Assembly (NCBI GenBank): GCA_944322935.1
Contig: CALUQO010000025.1
Coordinates: forward strand, 1 to 38,411
DNA: 38,411 bases
Source: Candidatus Gastranaerophilales bacterium
Lineage (GTDB): Bacteria; Cyanobacteriota; Vampirovibrionia; Gastranaerophilales; Gastranaerophilaceae
Reading direction: 5' to 3'
Part shown: positions 24,412 to 32,124 of the stretch, piece by piece
Layout of the letters: the number at the start of each line of letters is the position of its first letter
How positions within the stretch are numbered: position 1 is the first letter of the stretch
Notes under the pieces: generated by a model
Told to the model about the DNA's origin: nothing
The model's database searches: none
What the model saw: the letters and a program-made list of their open reading frames with translations, nothing else
Made by a program: the position numbers and the translations under genes

Positions 24412-25122
24412 GGTTTTTCTCCTTTGTTTTATTGGGAATTTTTAAATTGTGGTTAGATAATATTTATTATGTAAATACCAAAATGATATTTGTTTTTTAT
24501 ATAAATTACTGCGTAAGTAGTGTTAGCGTTCTTTTCTCTTTCTTGCTTGAGTCGTAGGCGAGATACGAGCCGTACGAATCAGGATACCCTTAGGGTATGG
24601 TTCGTTTCTTTCTCTTTTGGTCAAGGACTCCGTTTTGAGTTGACTAAATGTCAACTCGAAATGGAGGCAAGCTAAGCCAGAAGCGAAGCTTCTGCGTGTT
24701 GTATAAATATTAAAGAAATGAACAAATAAAAAAGAAAACTAATATTTTTTAAACACTTGTCTCTATCTATAAATCTTTTTCTTTACGTTCATTTTTTCTT
24801 TTTGTTTGCGATGCAAAAAGAAAAAACGAACCAAAAAAGAAAAACACGCTGTATCAAAAGAGATTTTAAAACTCAGAAACGAAAATTTCCGTCCACTCAC
24901 AAAATGTCAAATTCGGTACGGTAAATTTTCATTCCTTCGTTTAAAAATCTCTAATCAAAATTCCATCAGGGCTCCGCCCCGAACCCCCTACGGCTTACTT
25001 TGTAAGCCGTGATTGTTTTTTTGATATTTTGATATTGTTCTTACATAAAATATTTTTTAACATAATAAATATTATCAAAGTACAATTAAAATGTTCTTTC
25101 AAAATAAATGTTAAAAATTTGA
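24412..25122. repeat. Non-coding stretch with hairpins and a dispersed-repeat-like element
   Basis: About 710 bases without a supported gene. It contains a palindrome ATACCC-TTA-GGGTAT near 24584-24598, a 17-base-pair stem (24628-24666, two mismatches) whose left arm recurs at 35682-35706, a second long stem formed by 24859-24872 and 24939-24952 (13 of 14 match), a small GGGC-TCC-GCCC hairpin near 24969, and a terminator at 24990-25017. The frames crossing it are low complexity. It looks like one or two small mobile or repetitive elements, or a structured RNA. Confidence 0.55.
24990..25017 (+). terminator. Terminator-like hairpin in the 24.4-25.1 kb gap
   Basis: ACGGCTTAC and GTAAGCCGT with a TTT loop, followed by GATTGTTTTTTT on the plus strand. 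No rightward gene precedes it. Confidence 0.65.
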
Positions 25123-26127
25123 TTAATTTTTAAATTCACACGCCTTAACCGAACCGAGTTTATGAATATCTTCATCCGTTCTGTTGCCGTAAATAGTGAT
25201 TTTATTCAATTCTGTTTCAATATTGCCAAATTCCTCATCGGTCAACACAACATCGGCTGCACCAAGATTTTCAACAACCCTTTCGTCTTTTCTCATACCA
25301 GGAATAGGCACAACATGAGGATACTTGTGGAGCATCCAGGCTAAAGAAAGCTGAGCAGGAGTAACACCTTTTTTGTCTGCAACAGCGTGAAGCAAATCCA
25401 AAAGCGGCTGGTTTTTTTCAACATTCTCGGGATTAAATCTTGTTATAACCCGTCTTACATCGTCGCCTTTGTATTCCATATTCTTGTTATATTTTCCGCT
25501 CAAGAACCCTGACGCCATGGGAGAAAATGCCACAAAGCCGATATTCAATTCTTTACAGGTCGGGATAACATCTTTCTCGAACATTCTCTCCATCATGGAG
25601 TATTCGCTTTGAATAGCAGTTAAAGGAGTTACTGCGTGGGCTTTTCTTATCTGTTCTTCAGTTGATTGCGATTGTCCCCACGCACGAATTTTTCCTTCTT
25701 TTATAAAGTCACCCATCCATTGAGCAACCTCTTCTACATTAGAATCAAGAGGAACTCTGTGTTCATAATAAATATCAATATAATCAGTTTGCAGCCTTTT
25801 TAATGAGTCGTTGAGGGCGTTTGTTACACCTTTTTTGCTTAATTTACCTTCTGGAATATCCTGTCCCGGCTGAAATACAGGCACAAATTTTGTGGTTAAA
25901 ATAATTTTATCTCTGAAAGGTTTTACAGCTTTACCCACTAATTCTTCGTTAACATAAGGCCCGTAAGCTTCCGCAGTATCAAACAATGTGCAGCCCAAGT
26001 CATAGGCTTTACGCATAAGTCTTATGGATTCTTCTTCTGTCGGGATTGCTCCGTAGCCGTGGCTAAATCCCATACACCCCATTCCTACGGCCGAAACCTC
26101 AATATCACGCAGTTTTCTGTATTTCAT
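25123..26127 (-). CDS. Aldo-keto reductase (AKR13-like)
   Basis: 334 residues. Second aldo-keto reductase, of the branch with the start SAVGMGCMGFSHGYG. The tetrad is D50, Y55, K80 and H123 (LFDTAEAY, LTTKF, YYEHRV). The coenzyme part is recognisable at SPMASGFLSGKYN and VVPIPGMRKDERVVENL. AGAAAGGA precedes the ATG. It starts 27 bases after the TetR-family gene on the same strand, so it is the probable target of that repressor. Confidence 0.93.
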   Translation of the reverse strand: MKYRKLRDIEVSAVGMGCMGFSHGYGAIPTEEESIRLMRKAYDLGCTLFDTAEAYGPYVNEELVGKAVKPFRDKIILTTKFVPVFQPGQDIPEGKLSKKGVTNALNDSLKRLQTDYIDIYYEHRVPLDSNVEEVAQWMGDFIKEGKIRAWGQSQSTEEQIRKAHAVTPLTAIQSEYSMMERMFEKDVIPTCKELNIGFVAFSPMASGFLSGKYNKNMEYKGDDVRRVITRFNPENVEKNQPLLDLLHAVADKKGVTPAQLSLAWMLHKYPHVVPIPGMRKDERVVENLGAADVVLTDEEFGNIETELNKITIYGNRTDEDIHKLGSVKACEFKN

Positions 26128-26154
26128 AACTCATTCCTTTCTATTTTTATCTGA

Positions 26155-26757
26155 TTAATTTAAATATTGTTTAAATATTGCCATCAGTTGTATATTGCAA
26201 AATTTATCCGTCCAATCAAGCGGTTCAAATTTGCCGTCAGACATACACCAACATGTCATCATCCCGTAAAGCTCACTTATAATAATGTGAGTCAGCAGCT
26301 CTACAGGGGTGTTTTCTTTCAGTTCACCGTGTTTTACTGCATTATCAAGAATCTGCTTAAGCATATCAAAATCGTAAGCCCATTTTTGCCCGTCTTTATT
26401 TTCAGGAACGTTATTCGGGTCCAGAACATCTCTTGTCCACTGACGGCAGACGTGAATACCGCAAGATTCAACACACTCCATAAATCTGTGAAAATAATGA
26501 CACAGTTTTTCTACTATTTTTAAATTCTGCATATCCTGCAGCTCCTGTGCTATTTCGATAAAAGGAGCTCTGCTTATTTCAAGAACAATATCTTCTTTTC
26601 TTTTGAAATAAATATAAAAGGTCCCTTTTGCAACACCTGCTTTTTTAGTAATATCCTCAACATTTATGGCGTCGAACCCGTTTTCTTTAATAAGTTCCAG
26701 ACCTGCCGTTATGAGCTTGCGTCTGGTCTCTTGTGCTGCTGTTTGCCTTTTATTCAT
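26155..26757 (-). CDS. TetR-family transcriptional regulator
   Basis: 200 residues from MNKRQTAAQETRRKL. The N-terminal helix-turn-helix is typical: GFDAINVEDITKKAGVAKGTFYIYF, spanning about residues 29-54. The remaining helical part is the ligand domain and has four cysteines in the stretch between VESCGIHVCRQW and MTCWCMSD, perhaps for thiol or electrophile sensing. The chosen start is the one that fits the domain; a longer frame would run through the operator. A promoter and palindromic operator lie directly upstream (26768-26825), so it probably represses itself and the AKR gene behind it. Confidence 0.92.
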   Translation of the reverse strand: MNKRQTAAQETRRKLITAGLELIKENGFDAINVEDITKKAGVAKGTFYIYFKRKEDIVLEISRAPFIEIAQELQDMQNLKIVEKLCHYFHRFMECVESCGIHVCRQWTRDVLDPNNVPENKDGQKWAYDFDMLKQILDNAVKHGELKENTPVELLTHIIISELYGMMTCWCMSDGKFEPLDWTDKFCNIQLMAIFKQYLN

Positions 26758-26767
26758 ATTATTAAAC

Positions 26768-26791
26768 CTGTATTTGTTATTACAAATACAG
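26768..26791. promoter_or_regulatory. Palindromic operator before tetR
   Basis: CTGTATTTGT-TATT-ACAAATACAG, a perfect 10-4-10 palindrome. It begins at the -10 box and ends 10 bases before the TetR start, the usual place for self-repression. Confidence 0.8.
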
Positions 26792-26825
26792 TATATCATT
26801 TTAATGACCCTAAGTCAATGACTTA
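26790..26825 (-). promoter_or_regulatory. Promoter of the tetR-AKR operon with a second palindrome at -35
   Basis: On the minus strand TTGACT (26818-26813), a 17-base spacer and TATACT (26795-26790). The palindrome TAAGTCA-A-TGACTTA (26811-26825) covers the -35 box, and an overlapping one, TGACTTAAAGTCA, follows into the end of the LysR gene. Confidence 0.8.
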
Positions 26826-26828
26826 AAG

Positions 26829-27734
26829 TCAGTTATTTTTATTATTGTCAAACTTTTCCTTCAACCTGTCCAGAAACAGCTTCGCAGCAGGTGAAAAGAC
26901 CTGATATTTTTTCCAGACTATATCAAGCCCTGATTCTAATTTGGGCGACAGGGGTTTAAAACACAAATTACTGTTACCTGTTGTATTAACCAGTTTATCA
27001 AGTGTTACCGCATAACCCATTCCTGCGTTTACCATAATTGCTGCATTGTAAACAAGATTATATGTAGCGGTAATATTGAGTTTTTCAAACTCTTCTCCGA
27101 ACCAATCCAAAAAACCGCTGTCTGCAGAGTATTTTCTTGACATTTGACGAGAGGCAAGCAAAGGGACGCCTGTTAAATCTTTCAATGTTACAGCCTGCTT
27201 TTTTGCTATTGGGCTGTCTTTTCTTGCAATAACACCCCATACATCTTTATCGGGTAATGTTATATTATCATATTTTGACAAATCAATAGGTTGAATCAAT
27301 ATTCCAAAATCTAAAAGACCACGGTCTAGCTTTTCAGTAACATCCTCAGCATTACCGCTGTAGATATGAAACTTTATCTCCGGATATTGATTTTGCAGCT
27401 CTTTCATCACATGCGCAATATGTCTCATTGAGTCAGTTTCGCCGCAACCTATGTAAATATCACCGCCCACTATATCTTTTATGGCGCGAAAATCAGCCTC
27501 GGTTTTTTCAACCATATCAACAATTTCTTCCGCTCTTTTTCTGAGCATCATTCCCTCAGGCGTAAGCGAAACCTTGTACTTTCCACGCACCAAAAGTTTT
27601 TGGCCGAGTTCTTTCTCTAAATCCTGCAATTGTCGTGAGAGTGTAGGCTGTGTAAGATGCAGAGAATTCGCTGCAGCCGTAATGCTGCCCTCTCTTGCCA
27701 CGGTCAAAAAATATCTTAAAACTCTGAATTCCAT
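26829..27734 (-). CDS. LysR-family transcriptional regulator
   Basis: 301 residues. The winged helix at the N-terminus is complete (FLTVAREGSITAAANSLHLT, then QPTLSRQLQDLEKELG). The effector-binding domain follows from about residue 90 (DIYIGCGETDSM, LDFGILIQPID). The inducer is unknown. GAGGA lies 9 bases before the ATG. It ends just before the tetR promoter on the same strand, and its neighbours are oxidoreductases, so it may control one of them. Confidence 0.94.
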   Translation of the reverse strand: MEFRVLRYFLTVAREGSITAAANSLHLTQPTLSRQLQDLEKELGQKLLVRGKYKVSLTPEGMMLRKRAEEIVDMVEKTEADFRAIKDIVGGDIYIGCGETDSMRHIAHVMKELQNQYPEIKFHIYSGNAEDVTEKLDRGLLDFGILIQPIDLSKYDNITLPDKDVWGVIARKDSPIAKKQAVTLKDLTGVPLLASRQMSRKYSADSGFLDWFGEEFEKLNITATYNLVYNAAIMVNAGMGYAVTLDKLVNTTGNSNLCFKPLSPKLESGLDIVWKKYQVFSPAAKLFLDRLKEKFDNNKNN

Positions 27735-27774
27735 TTACACTATTCCTCTTTTATTATATTATTAATTTTCTTCG

Positions 27775-27820
27775 AAAACTACAAGGCCCGCTCAATAAAT
27801 AAGCGGGCCTTGTAGTTTTT
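27775..27820. terminator. Strong hairpin terminator
   Basis: An 18-base perfect stem (AAAACTACAAGGCCCGCT with its complement) and a 9-base loop, with T runs on both strands. It ends the leftward transcript of 28216 and 27839 before the LysR gene. Confidence 0.9.
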
Positions 27821-27838
27821 ATTTAATCTTTTAGTTTG

Positions 27839-28207
27839 TTACATTGAATAAGTAATCAACGCTTTTACAGAACGTGCAGTATCTTTGATTTCCTGTTTTT
27901 GATCTTCGCTGTTCATTGTTTCTTCCAAAATTTTCAAAACTTCTGTTTTGTCATTTAGAGAAAGAATTTCATTAATAGAGCTCATTGCAACTCTTGCGCT
28001 TAAATCATTGATGCCTTTGCCGCTTTTTGCAACAACAATTTTTAATGCATCAGGAGTGTTCTTTTTAATAAGAGCATGAGATGTTTTTTCTCTGATTTCA
28101 TCAATTTCGGAATTTGTTCCGATTTCTTCAAGAACAGTTATCGACTTAGGGTCTTCGTGTCTTGATAAAGCTTCGATAATGTTGTCAATTTTGTTTATTG
28201 TTTTCAT
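27839..28207 (-). CDS. Hypothetical HEAT-like helical protein
   Basis: 122 residues, apparently all helical. Units such as DPKSITVLEEIGTNSEIDEI and LSARVAMSSINEILSL look like degenerate HEAT repeats, which bind other proteins. There is no signal peptide or membrane segment. It begins 8 bases after the gene upstream, with AGGTTGC before the ATG, so the two form an operon ended by the 27775-27820 terminator. The exact function is unknown. Confidence 0.6.
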   Translation of the reverse strand: MKTINKIDNIIEALSRHEDPKSITVLEEIGTNSEIDEIREKTSHALIKKNTPDALKIVVAKSGKGINDLSARVAMSSINEILSLNDKTEVLKILEETMNSEDQKQEIKDTARSVKALITYSM

Positions 28208-28215
28208 TCTGCAAC

Positions 28216-28707
28216 CTACGCTTTCGCTAATTCTGTTTTATAATCTGATTCACACGTTTTTAACATTGTAGATAAATCATCCACCGGCTGTTTTAACAGA
28301 TTGTTTACACTGTACTGGTTGTTGAATTTTGAAGATATTGAATCGGCTAAAGTTCTGAAATCAAGAGTGATTTCCGTATTTTTAGCTTTTTCCCATGAAC
28401 TTGCTATTGAATCTTTGACCTGTCTGCCAAAAGAAATAATAGAATTGATTCTGGAGCGGAAGGCCTCGTTAAAGGAGTTGATGCCTCCAACAAAAGCACT
28501 GGCAACCATTTTTGACTTATTGCTTACTGCCGCAAAAGGATTTGTGCTTGTGTTGTTAGATTCCTTTACTTTAGATGATTCGAATACATCCGAGGTTAAT
28601 ACATTGCCTTTGAAGTTAATTCCAAACGGGTTTGAATGAACTTCCTGTCTTTCTTCTTTAGAAAGAGGCTTGTTGAATAGTGAAAAATTTGTGTTGGTGA
28701 TTTTCAT
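28216..28707 (-). CDS. Hypothetical protein with PFGINFKGN motif
   Basis: 163 residues, family not recognised. The N-terminus (MKITNTNFSLFNKPLSKEER) leads to PFGINFKGN at about residues 27-35, the clearest example of the motif shared with proteins at 4194, 4984 and 7541. The middle is rich in S and N. The C-terminal half is helical. There is no classical signal peptide. AAGGAAGG lies 11 bases before the ATG. It is followed immediately by the HEAT-like gene, suggesting that the two proteins act together. Confidence 0.65.
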   Translation of the reverse strand: MKITNTNFSLFNKPLSKEERQEVHSNPFGINFKGNVLTSDVFESSKVKESNNTSTNPFAAVSNKSKMVASAFVGGINSFNEAFRSRINSIISFGRQVKDSIASSWEKAKNTEITLDFRTLADSISSKFNNQYSVNNLLKQPVDDLSTMLKTCESDYKTELAKA

Positions 28708-28851
28708 CTTTTACTTTGCCTTCCTTATTTAATTGATACTCATAACTCTTTTTTTAATTAGAATACTCTATTAAATTACCATTATAAGGAGACTACATAA
28801 TCATCTTTTTGGAGGATTTATTACATATTTGTATACAACTTTAGTATAAAA

Positions 28852-29595
28852 CTATCCGGCGCTTAAGCCAGCACACAAGCTTATACACTGTGCAGTCATG
28901 CCTTTGGCGTCATCTGAGGCAAGATATTTTACAAGCTGTGCAATCTCGTCCGGTTGAATGAATCTTTTTTGCGGAATCATATCAAGTTCTTCTTCATAAC
29001 TAAAATCACTCTGCTCAACAGCATCATGCGCAAGTTCCGTCTGAACCCAGCCCGGATTAACCGTGTTTACCGTAATATTATACTCTGCCAACTCCAAACC
29101 CAATGCTTTTGTTAACCCGATAAACGAAGATTTAGTCATTGAATATAATGAAGCGTTAGCCTCGCCGACAACACCGCTGATTGAGCCTATGTTTATAATC
29201 CTGCCCCAGTTGTTTTTTTTCATATATCTTACAGCATATTTACTCAAGAGATAGGGCACTTTTATATTTAGATTCAGCAATCTGTCAATATCACTATCTT
29301 CTGTATTTTCAACTGGGGAATACACATAATCACCGGCATTGTTTACAAGTATATCAATACTGCCTGCCGATTTCACAATCTCATCAATTATTTTTTTACA
29401 CGCGCCGTCAGTTGTTAAATCTATTGCAAAACAGCCCTGTGCTTTGATATCTTCTGCTGTTTTTTCCAAAAACTCTCTGTTTCTTGCACAGATAAAAACA
29501 TTGTACCCTTCACGGCATAAAACAGATGCAGCTGCCCTGCCTATCCCTCTGGAAGCGCCCGTTACAAGAACTGTTTTATTCTTCTGCTTTTTCAT
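28852..29595 (-). CDS. Short-chain dehydrogenase/reductase
   Basis: 247 residues. NAD(P)-dependent oxidoreductase of the classical SDR type. The cofactor loop is TGASRGIG (residues 12-19), followed by NNAG (85-88), and the catalytic residues are S138, Y151 and K155 (NIGSISG, YSMTK). PGWVQTELAHD follows the active site as expected. It resembles 3-oxoacyl-ACP reductases (FabG), but the substrate is open. The start lies 20 bases inside the end of the upstream gene, so translation is probably coupled. Confidence 0.92.
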   Translation of the reverse strand: MKKQKNKTVLVTGASRGIGRAAASVLCREGYNVFICARNREFLEKTAEDIKAQGCFAIDLTTDGACKKIIDEIVKSAGSIDILVNNAGDYVYSPVENTEDSDIDRLLNLNIKVPYLLSKYAVRYMKKNNWGRIINIGSISGVVGEANASLYSMTKSSFIGLTKALGLELAEYNITVNTVNPGWVQTELAHDAVEQSDFSYEEELDMIPQKRFIQPDEIAQLVKYLASDDAKGMTAQCISLCAGLSAG

Positions 29596-29914
29596 AGTTG
29601 TATTCCGTCAGAATTTGTACAATAGACTCCATGATTAAAGAAATTATTTGTTTTCTTTGCTCTTCATTTAAATTTTTTATTATCTCAATTGCGGAATGCA
29701 AAGAAAGATTCTTGTCATACCAGCGTTTGTATTCCGTAATTTTATTATCATTAAGATGAGACAATTCCCCGTCAGTGTTAGCTTCTATCTCTGAAAGGAT
29801 AATTTGGATTAAATCCTGAGCAACCTCGTCTCTTACTTCTTCGTCCAGGGATTCCATAAAGGACATCAAGCTGCTTAAGTCAGGATCTTTGTCATACCAG
29901 CGCACATATTTCAT
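29576..29914 (-). CDS. Small protein with two RWYDK repeats
   Basis: 112 residues from MKYVRWYDKDP. It is built of two similar units, residues 3-45 and 62-104, each starting with Y-x-RWYDK and continuing with L-x-S, a helix, L-x-E-E-x-R and a final helix. An internal duplication is therefore evident. The family resembles small helical proteins of unknown function often found beside XRE regulators. It lies between the XRE gene and the SDR gene on the same strand and overlaps the latter by 20 bases. The ribosome binding site is weak. A TTGTTT/TATTAT pair upstream may be a promoter. Confidence 0.65.
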   Translation of the reverse strand: MKYVRWYDKDPDLSSLMSFMESLDEEVRDEVAQDLIQIILSEIEANTDGELSHLNDNKITEYKRWYDKNLSLHSAIEIIKNLNEEQRKQIISLIMESIVQILTEYNYEKAEE

Positions 29915-30042
29915 TGTTATTTTGTCCGATAATATGTTACAACACTCTAAAACAAAATTAAAATACCATATTTTTTCACAGCAGTAAAGAATAATGTCAC
30001 AAATAATATTATGAATTACAGAAATAAAAAACAAAAGATATC

Positions 30043-30369
30043 TTATCTTAATATTGAAGAAATAATTTTGTAAATTGTTCTTATATTTTCAATAGATGCA
30101 GAGTCTAAAAGTTTGTTTATTTTTTTAATAAGCTGAGGTTTGTCGTCGTAATGTTCAGTCGCAAACAAATCTTTGAGCTCTACGTCAAAAATGTCAGCTA
30201 TTTTCTTTAGTCTGTCAATTGTGGTAAAACTTACTCCGGTTTCAATCCTGCTTAAAGAGCGTGAATCCAATTCAAGCATTTCAGCAAGCTGCTCTTGGGT
30301 ATAGTTTTTCTTTTCTCTAAGCTCTTTAATCCGTGCGCCTAATTTTTTATCGCCTTTTGATGATGTCAT
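30043..30369 (-). CDS. XRE-family (helix-turn-helix) regulator
   Basis: 108 residues. An HTH_3 domain occupies about residues 10-65 (ARIKELREKKNYTQEQLAEM, then LDSRSLSRIETGVSFTTIDR). The rest is helical and may form dimers. GAGGAG lies 6 bases before the ATG. A perfect 16-base palindrome directly upstream is the probable binding site for self-control. It heads a leftward group with the RWYDK protein and the SDR gene, and is divergent from the glycosyltransferase gene. Confidence 0.92.
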   Translation of the reverse strand: MTSSKGDKKLGARIKELREKKNYTQEQLAEMLELDSRSLSRIETGVSFTTIDRLKKIADIFDVELKDLFATEHYDDKPQLIKKINKLLDSASIENIRTIYKIISSILR

Positions 30370-30545
30370 AATATCTCCTCAAATTAACTTTAAAGTTAAA
30401 AGCACAGGAAATTAACGACATATAATATTGACTACAAGCTTGACAAACTACATATTATGTCCTAATCTCATCATAAGACGTACGAAATGTTGTTATGTTT
30501 ACACATTTAATGTCTAATACCTACACTAAACAAAATTGAGGAAAA
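30370..30545. promoter_or_regulatory. Divergent promoter region with perfect palindrome
   Basis: TTAACTTTAAAGTTAA at 30384-30399 is a perfect 16-base palindrome 15 bases before the XRE start. A wider imperfect palindrome is centred on CAAGCTTG near 30438, with TTGTCA (leftward) and TTGACA (rightward, 30440-30445) on its two sides. The XRE protein may control both genes. Confidence 0.65.
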
Positions 30546-31277
30546 ATGAATCAAAAGAGTTATTTTATAGTCTGTATGAAATGGGGAAAGAAGTTTGGGG
30601 CAGATTATGTCAACCGTCTTTATAAAATGGTTAAAAAAAATACAACACTGCCTTTCTTTTTTATATGTTTTACTGACGATAAAACCGGAATTGATAAAGA
30701 AATAGAAACAAGAAATCTGCCGGCTATGGACATGGATGAATCTTTACCGGAAAGAGGCTGGAGAAAGTTATCAATATTAAAAAATGATTTTCCGGACTTA
30801 AACGGCAGTGCATTGTTTTTAGATTTAGACATAGTTATACGTGATAATATAGATGACCTTTTAAAAACAGATAAAGAATTTGTTATCATCAAAGATTGGG
30901 ATTTTCCAAACGATATTATAGGAAATTCTTCTGTTTTTAAATTCGAATTTAACAAACACAATGATGTATATGAATATTTCATAAACAATATTGATGAAAT
31001 CCGTAAAAAGTTCAGAAATGAGCAGGCATATTTATCCTATAAAATGCACGAAAAAAATATATTGTCATACTGGGATGAAACGTGGTGCGTAAGTTTTAAA
31101 CGCCAATGTTTATACCCTTTTCCTTTGAATTTCTTTTTAACGGCAAGAGAGCCGCAAGAGGCAAAAATCATTGTATTTCACGGACGCCCTACGCCGCAAC
31201 AGGCACAGCAAGGCTACTGGGGAAAAATTGGGCTAAGGTATGTAAAACCGGTTAAGTGGCTTGAAAAATACAGGTAA
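30546..31277 (+). CDS. Glycosyltransferase with DxD motif
   Basis: 243 residues. Probably a retaining nucleotide-sugar transferase related to family 8-like capsule enzymes. The signature parts are YFIVCMKWGKKFGADYVN, CFTDDKTGI, GWRKLSIL and FLDLDIVI, with the metal-binding D93-x-D95. Near the C-terminus is VFHGRPTPQ, a conserved histidine loop. There is no membrane segment. GAGG precedes the ATG. It is followed after 5 bases by a microprotein and stands outside any larger polysaccharide cluster in this window. Confidence 0.85.
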   Translation: MNQKSYFIVCMKWGKKFGADYVNRLYKMVKKNTTLPFFFICFTDDKTGIDKEIETRNLPAMDMDESLPERGWRKLSILKNDFPDLNGSALFLDLDIVIRDNIDDLLKTDKEFVIIKDWDFPNDIIGNSSVFKFEFNKHNDVYEYFINNIDEIRKKFRNEQAYLSYKMHEKNILSYWDETWCVSFKRQCLYPFPLNFFLTAREPQEAKIIVFHGRPTPQQAQQGYWGKIGLRYVKPVKWLEKYR

Positions 31278-31282
31278 GTTTA

Positions 31283-31387
31283 ATGAAAAAAGCTTTTTTG
31301 TTTATATTGGCATGCGTTGGTGTTATTTGGATTACATTTTCAAAAGATGATGACAGTTCAGACGAAATTGAAAAATGGCAGGACTGA
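31283..31387 (+). CDS. 34-residue membrane microprotein
   Basis: ATG at 31283 begins MKKAFLFILACVGVIWITF, a single membrane helix, and continues with a very acidic tail (SKDDDSSDEIEKWQD). AGGT lies 8 bases upstream, and the gene starts 5 bases after the glycosyltransferase stop, so it is probably coupled to it. Too short to match any family by eye. It might anchor or regulate the transferase at the membrane. Confidence 0.6.
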   Translation: MKKAFLFILACVGVIWITFSKDDDSSDEIEKWQD

Positions 31388-31407
31388 GAGTGAATAAAAA
31401 ATGTTTT

Positions 31408-32124
31408 TTACAAGGATTTTACAGGATTAGACGCAGCAAACAATCCGAGCTGGTTTCCCGACTCTTGTTCGATTTGAATATTTCTTACAAATTTTGTCCT
31501 GTGCCACTTTGTTAAACCGTGCTGTTTTATTGCGTATACATGTTCGGCTGTTAAATATCCCTTATTATGCTCCCAGCCGTATTGCGGATACTGTTTTGCC
31601 AGATTATCCATAAATCTGTCTCTGCTGACTTTTGCAAGAATACTGGCAGCAGCTATTGCAGCAGATTTTGAATCACCTTTAACAACAGTTTTTTGCTGAT
31701 ATTTAAAATTTTTTATTGCTCTGTTCCCGTCCACAAGCACAAAGCAATCATCACTGTAAATTTTTTGAATTACAGCCGCGCAGCTTTTATTCATACACTC
31801 AAGCGATGTATTAAGAATATTTTTTTTGTCTATATCACCAACACTTCCCTCCTGTATGGAATAAACACTGTTTTTTATTATTATCTCGTATAATTCTTCG
31901 CGGTGTTTGTGTGTTAATTTTTTAGAGTCGTTTAAAAGCTCAAGCTGCTGCATAAACGAGTCATCATCTGTTAAAAAACACACTGCTGCAGCAAACACAG
32001 GGCCAGCTCCGGGGCCGCGACCGGCCTCATCCGTGCCGATAATATATTTGCATTTTTTTTGTGCTGCTTCGTTTAAATCAAACTCAAACAGTTCCTGTGT
32101 TTTACTCTTCAATTTTGTCGTCAT
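31408..32124 (-). CDS. rnhB: Ribonuclease HII
   Basis: 238 residues. Removes RNA from RNA-DNA hybrids, including single ribonucleotides in DNA. The active-site start is GTDEAGRGPGAGPV (D32, E33), where most relatives have DEVGRGPLAGPV. Later parts are LNDSKKLTHKHREELYE, VDGNRAIKNF, VVKGDSKSAAIAAASILAKV and GLTKWHRTKF. The start overlaps the end of rbgA by 23 bases, a gene order also known from Bacillus, and suggests coupling. Confidence 0.95.
   Translation of the reverse strand: MTTKLKSKTQELFEFDLNEAAQKKCKYIIGTDEAGRGPGAGPVFAAAVCFLTDDDSFMQQLELLNDSKKLTHKHREELYEIIIKNSVYSIQEGSVGDIDKKNILNTSLECMNKSCAAVIQKIYSDDCFVLVDGNRAIKNFKYQQKTVVKGDSKSAAIAAASILAKVSRDRFMDNLAKQYPQYGWEHNKGYLTAEHVYAIKQHGLTKWHRTKFVRNIQIEQESGNQLGLFAASNPVKSL

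Noticed and set aside
24806..25012. Rightward 68-codon frame
   Set aside because: Low-complexity lysine-rich start, no ribosome binding site, and it crosses the long stem and the terminator-like hairpin.
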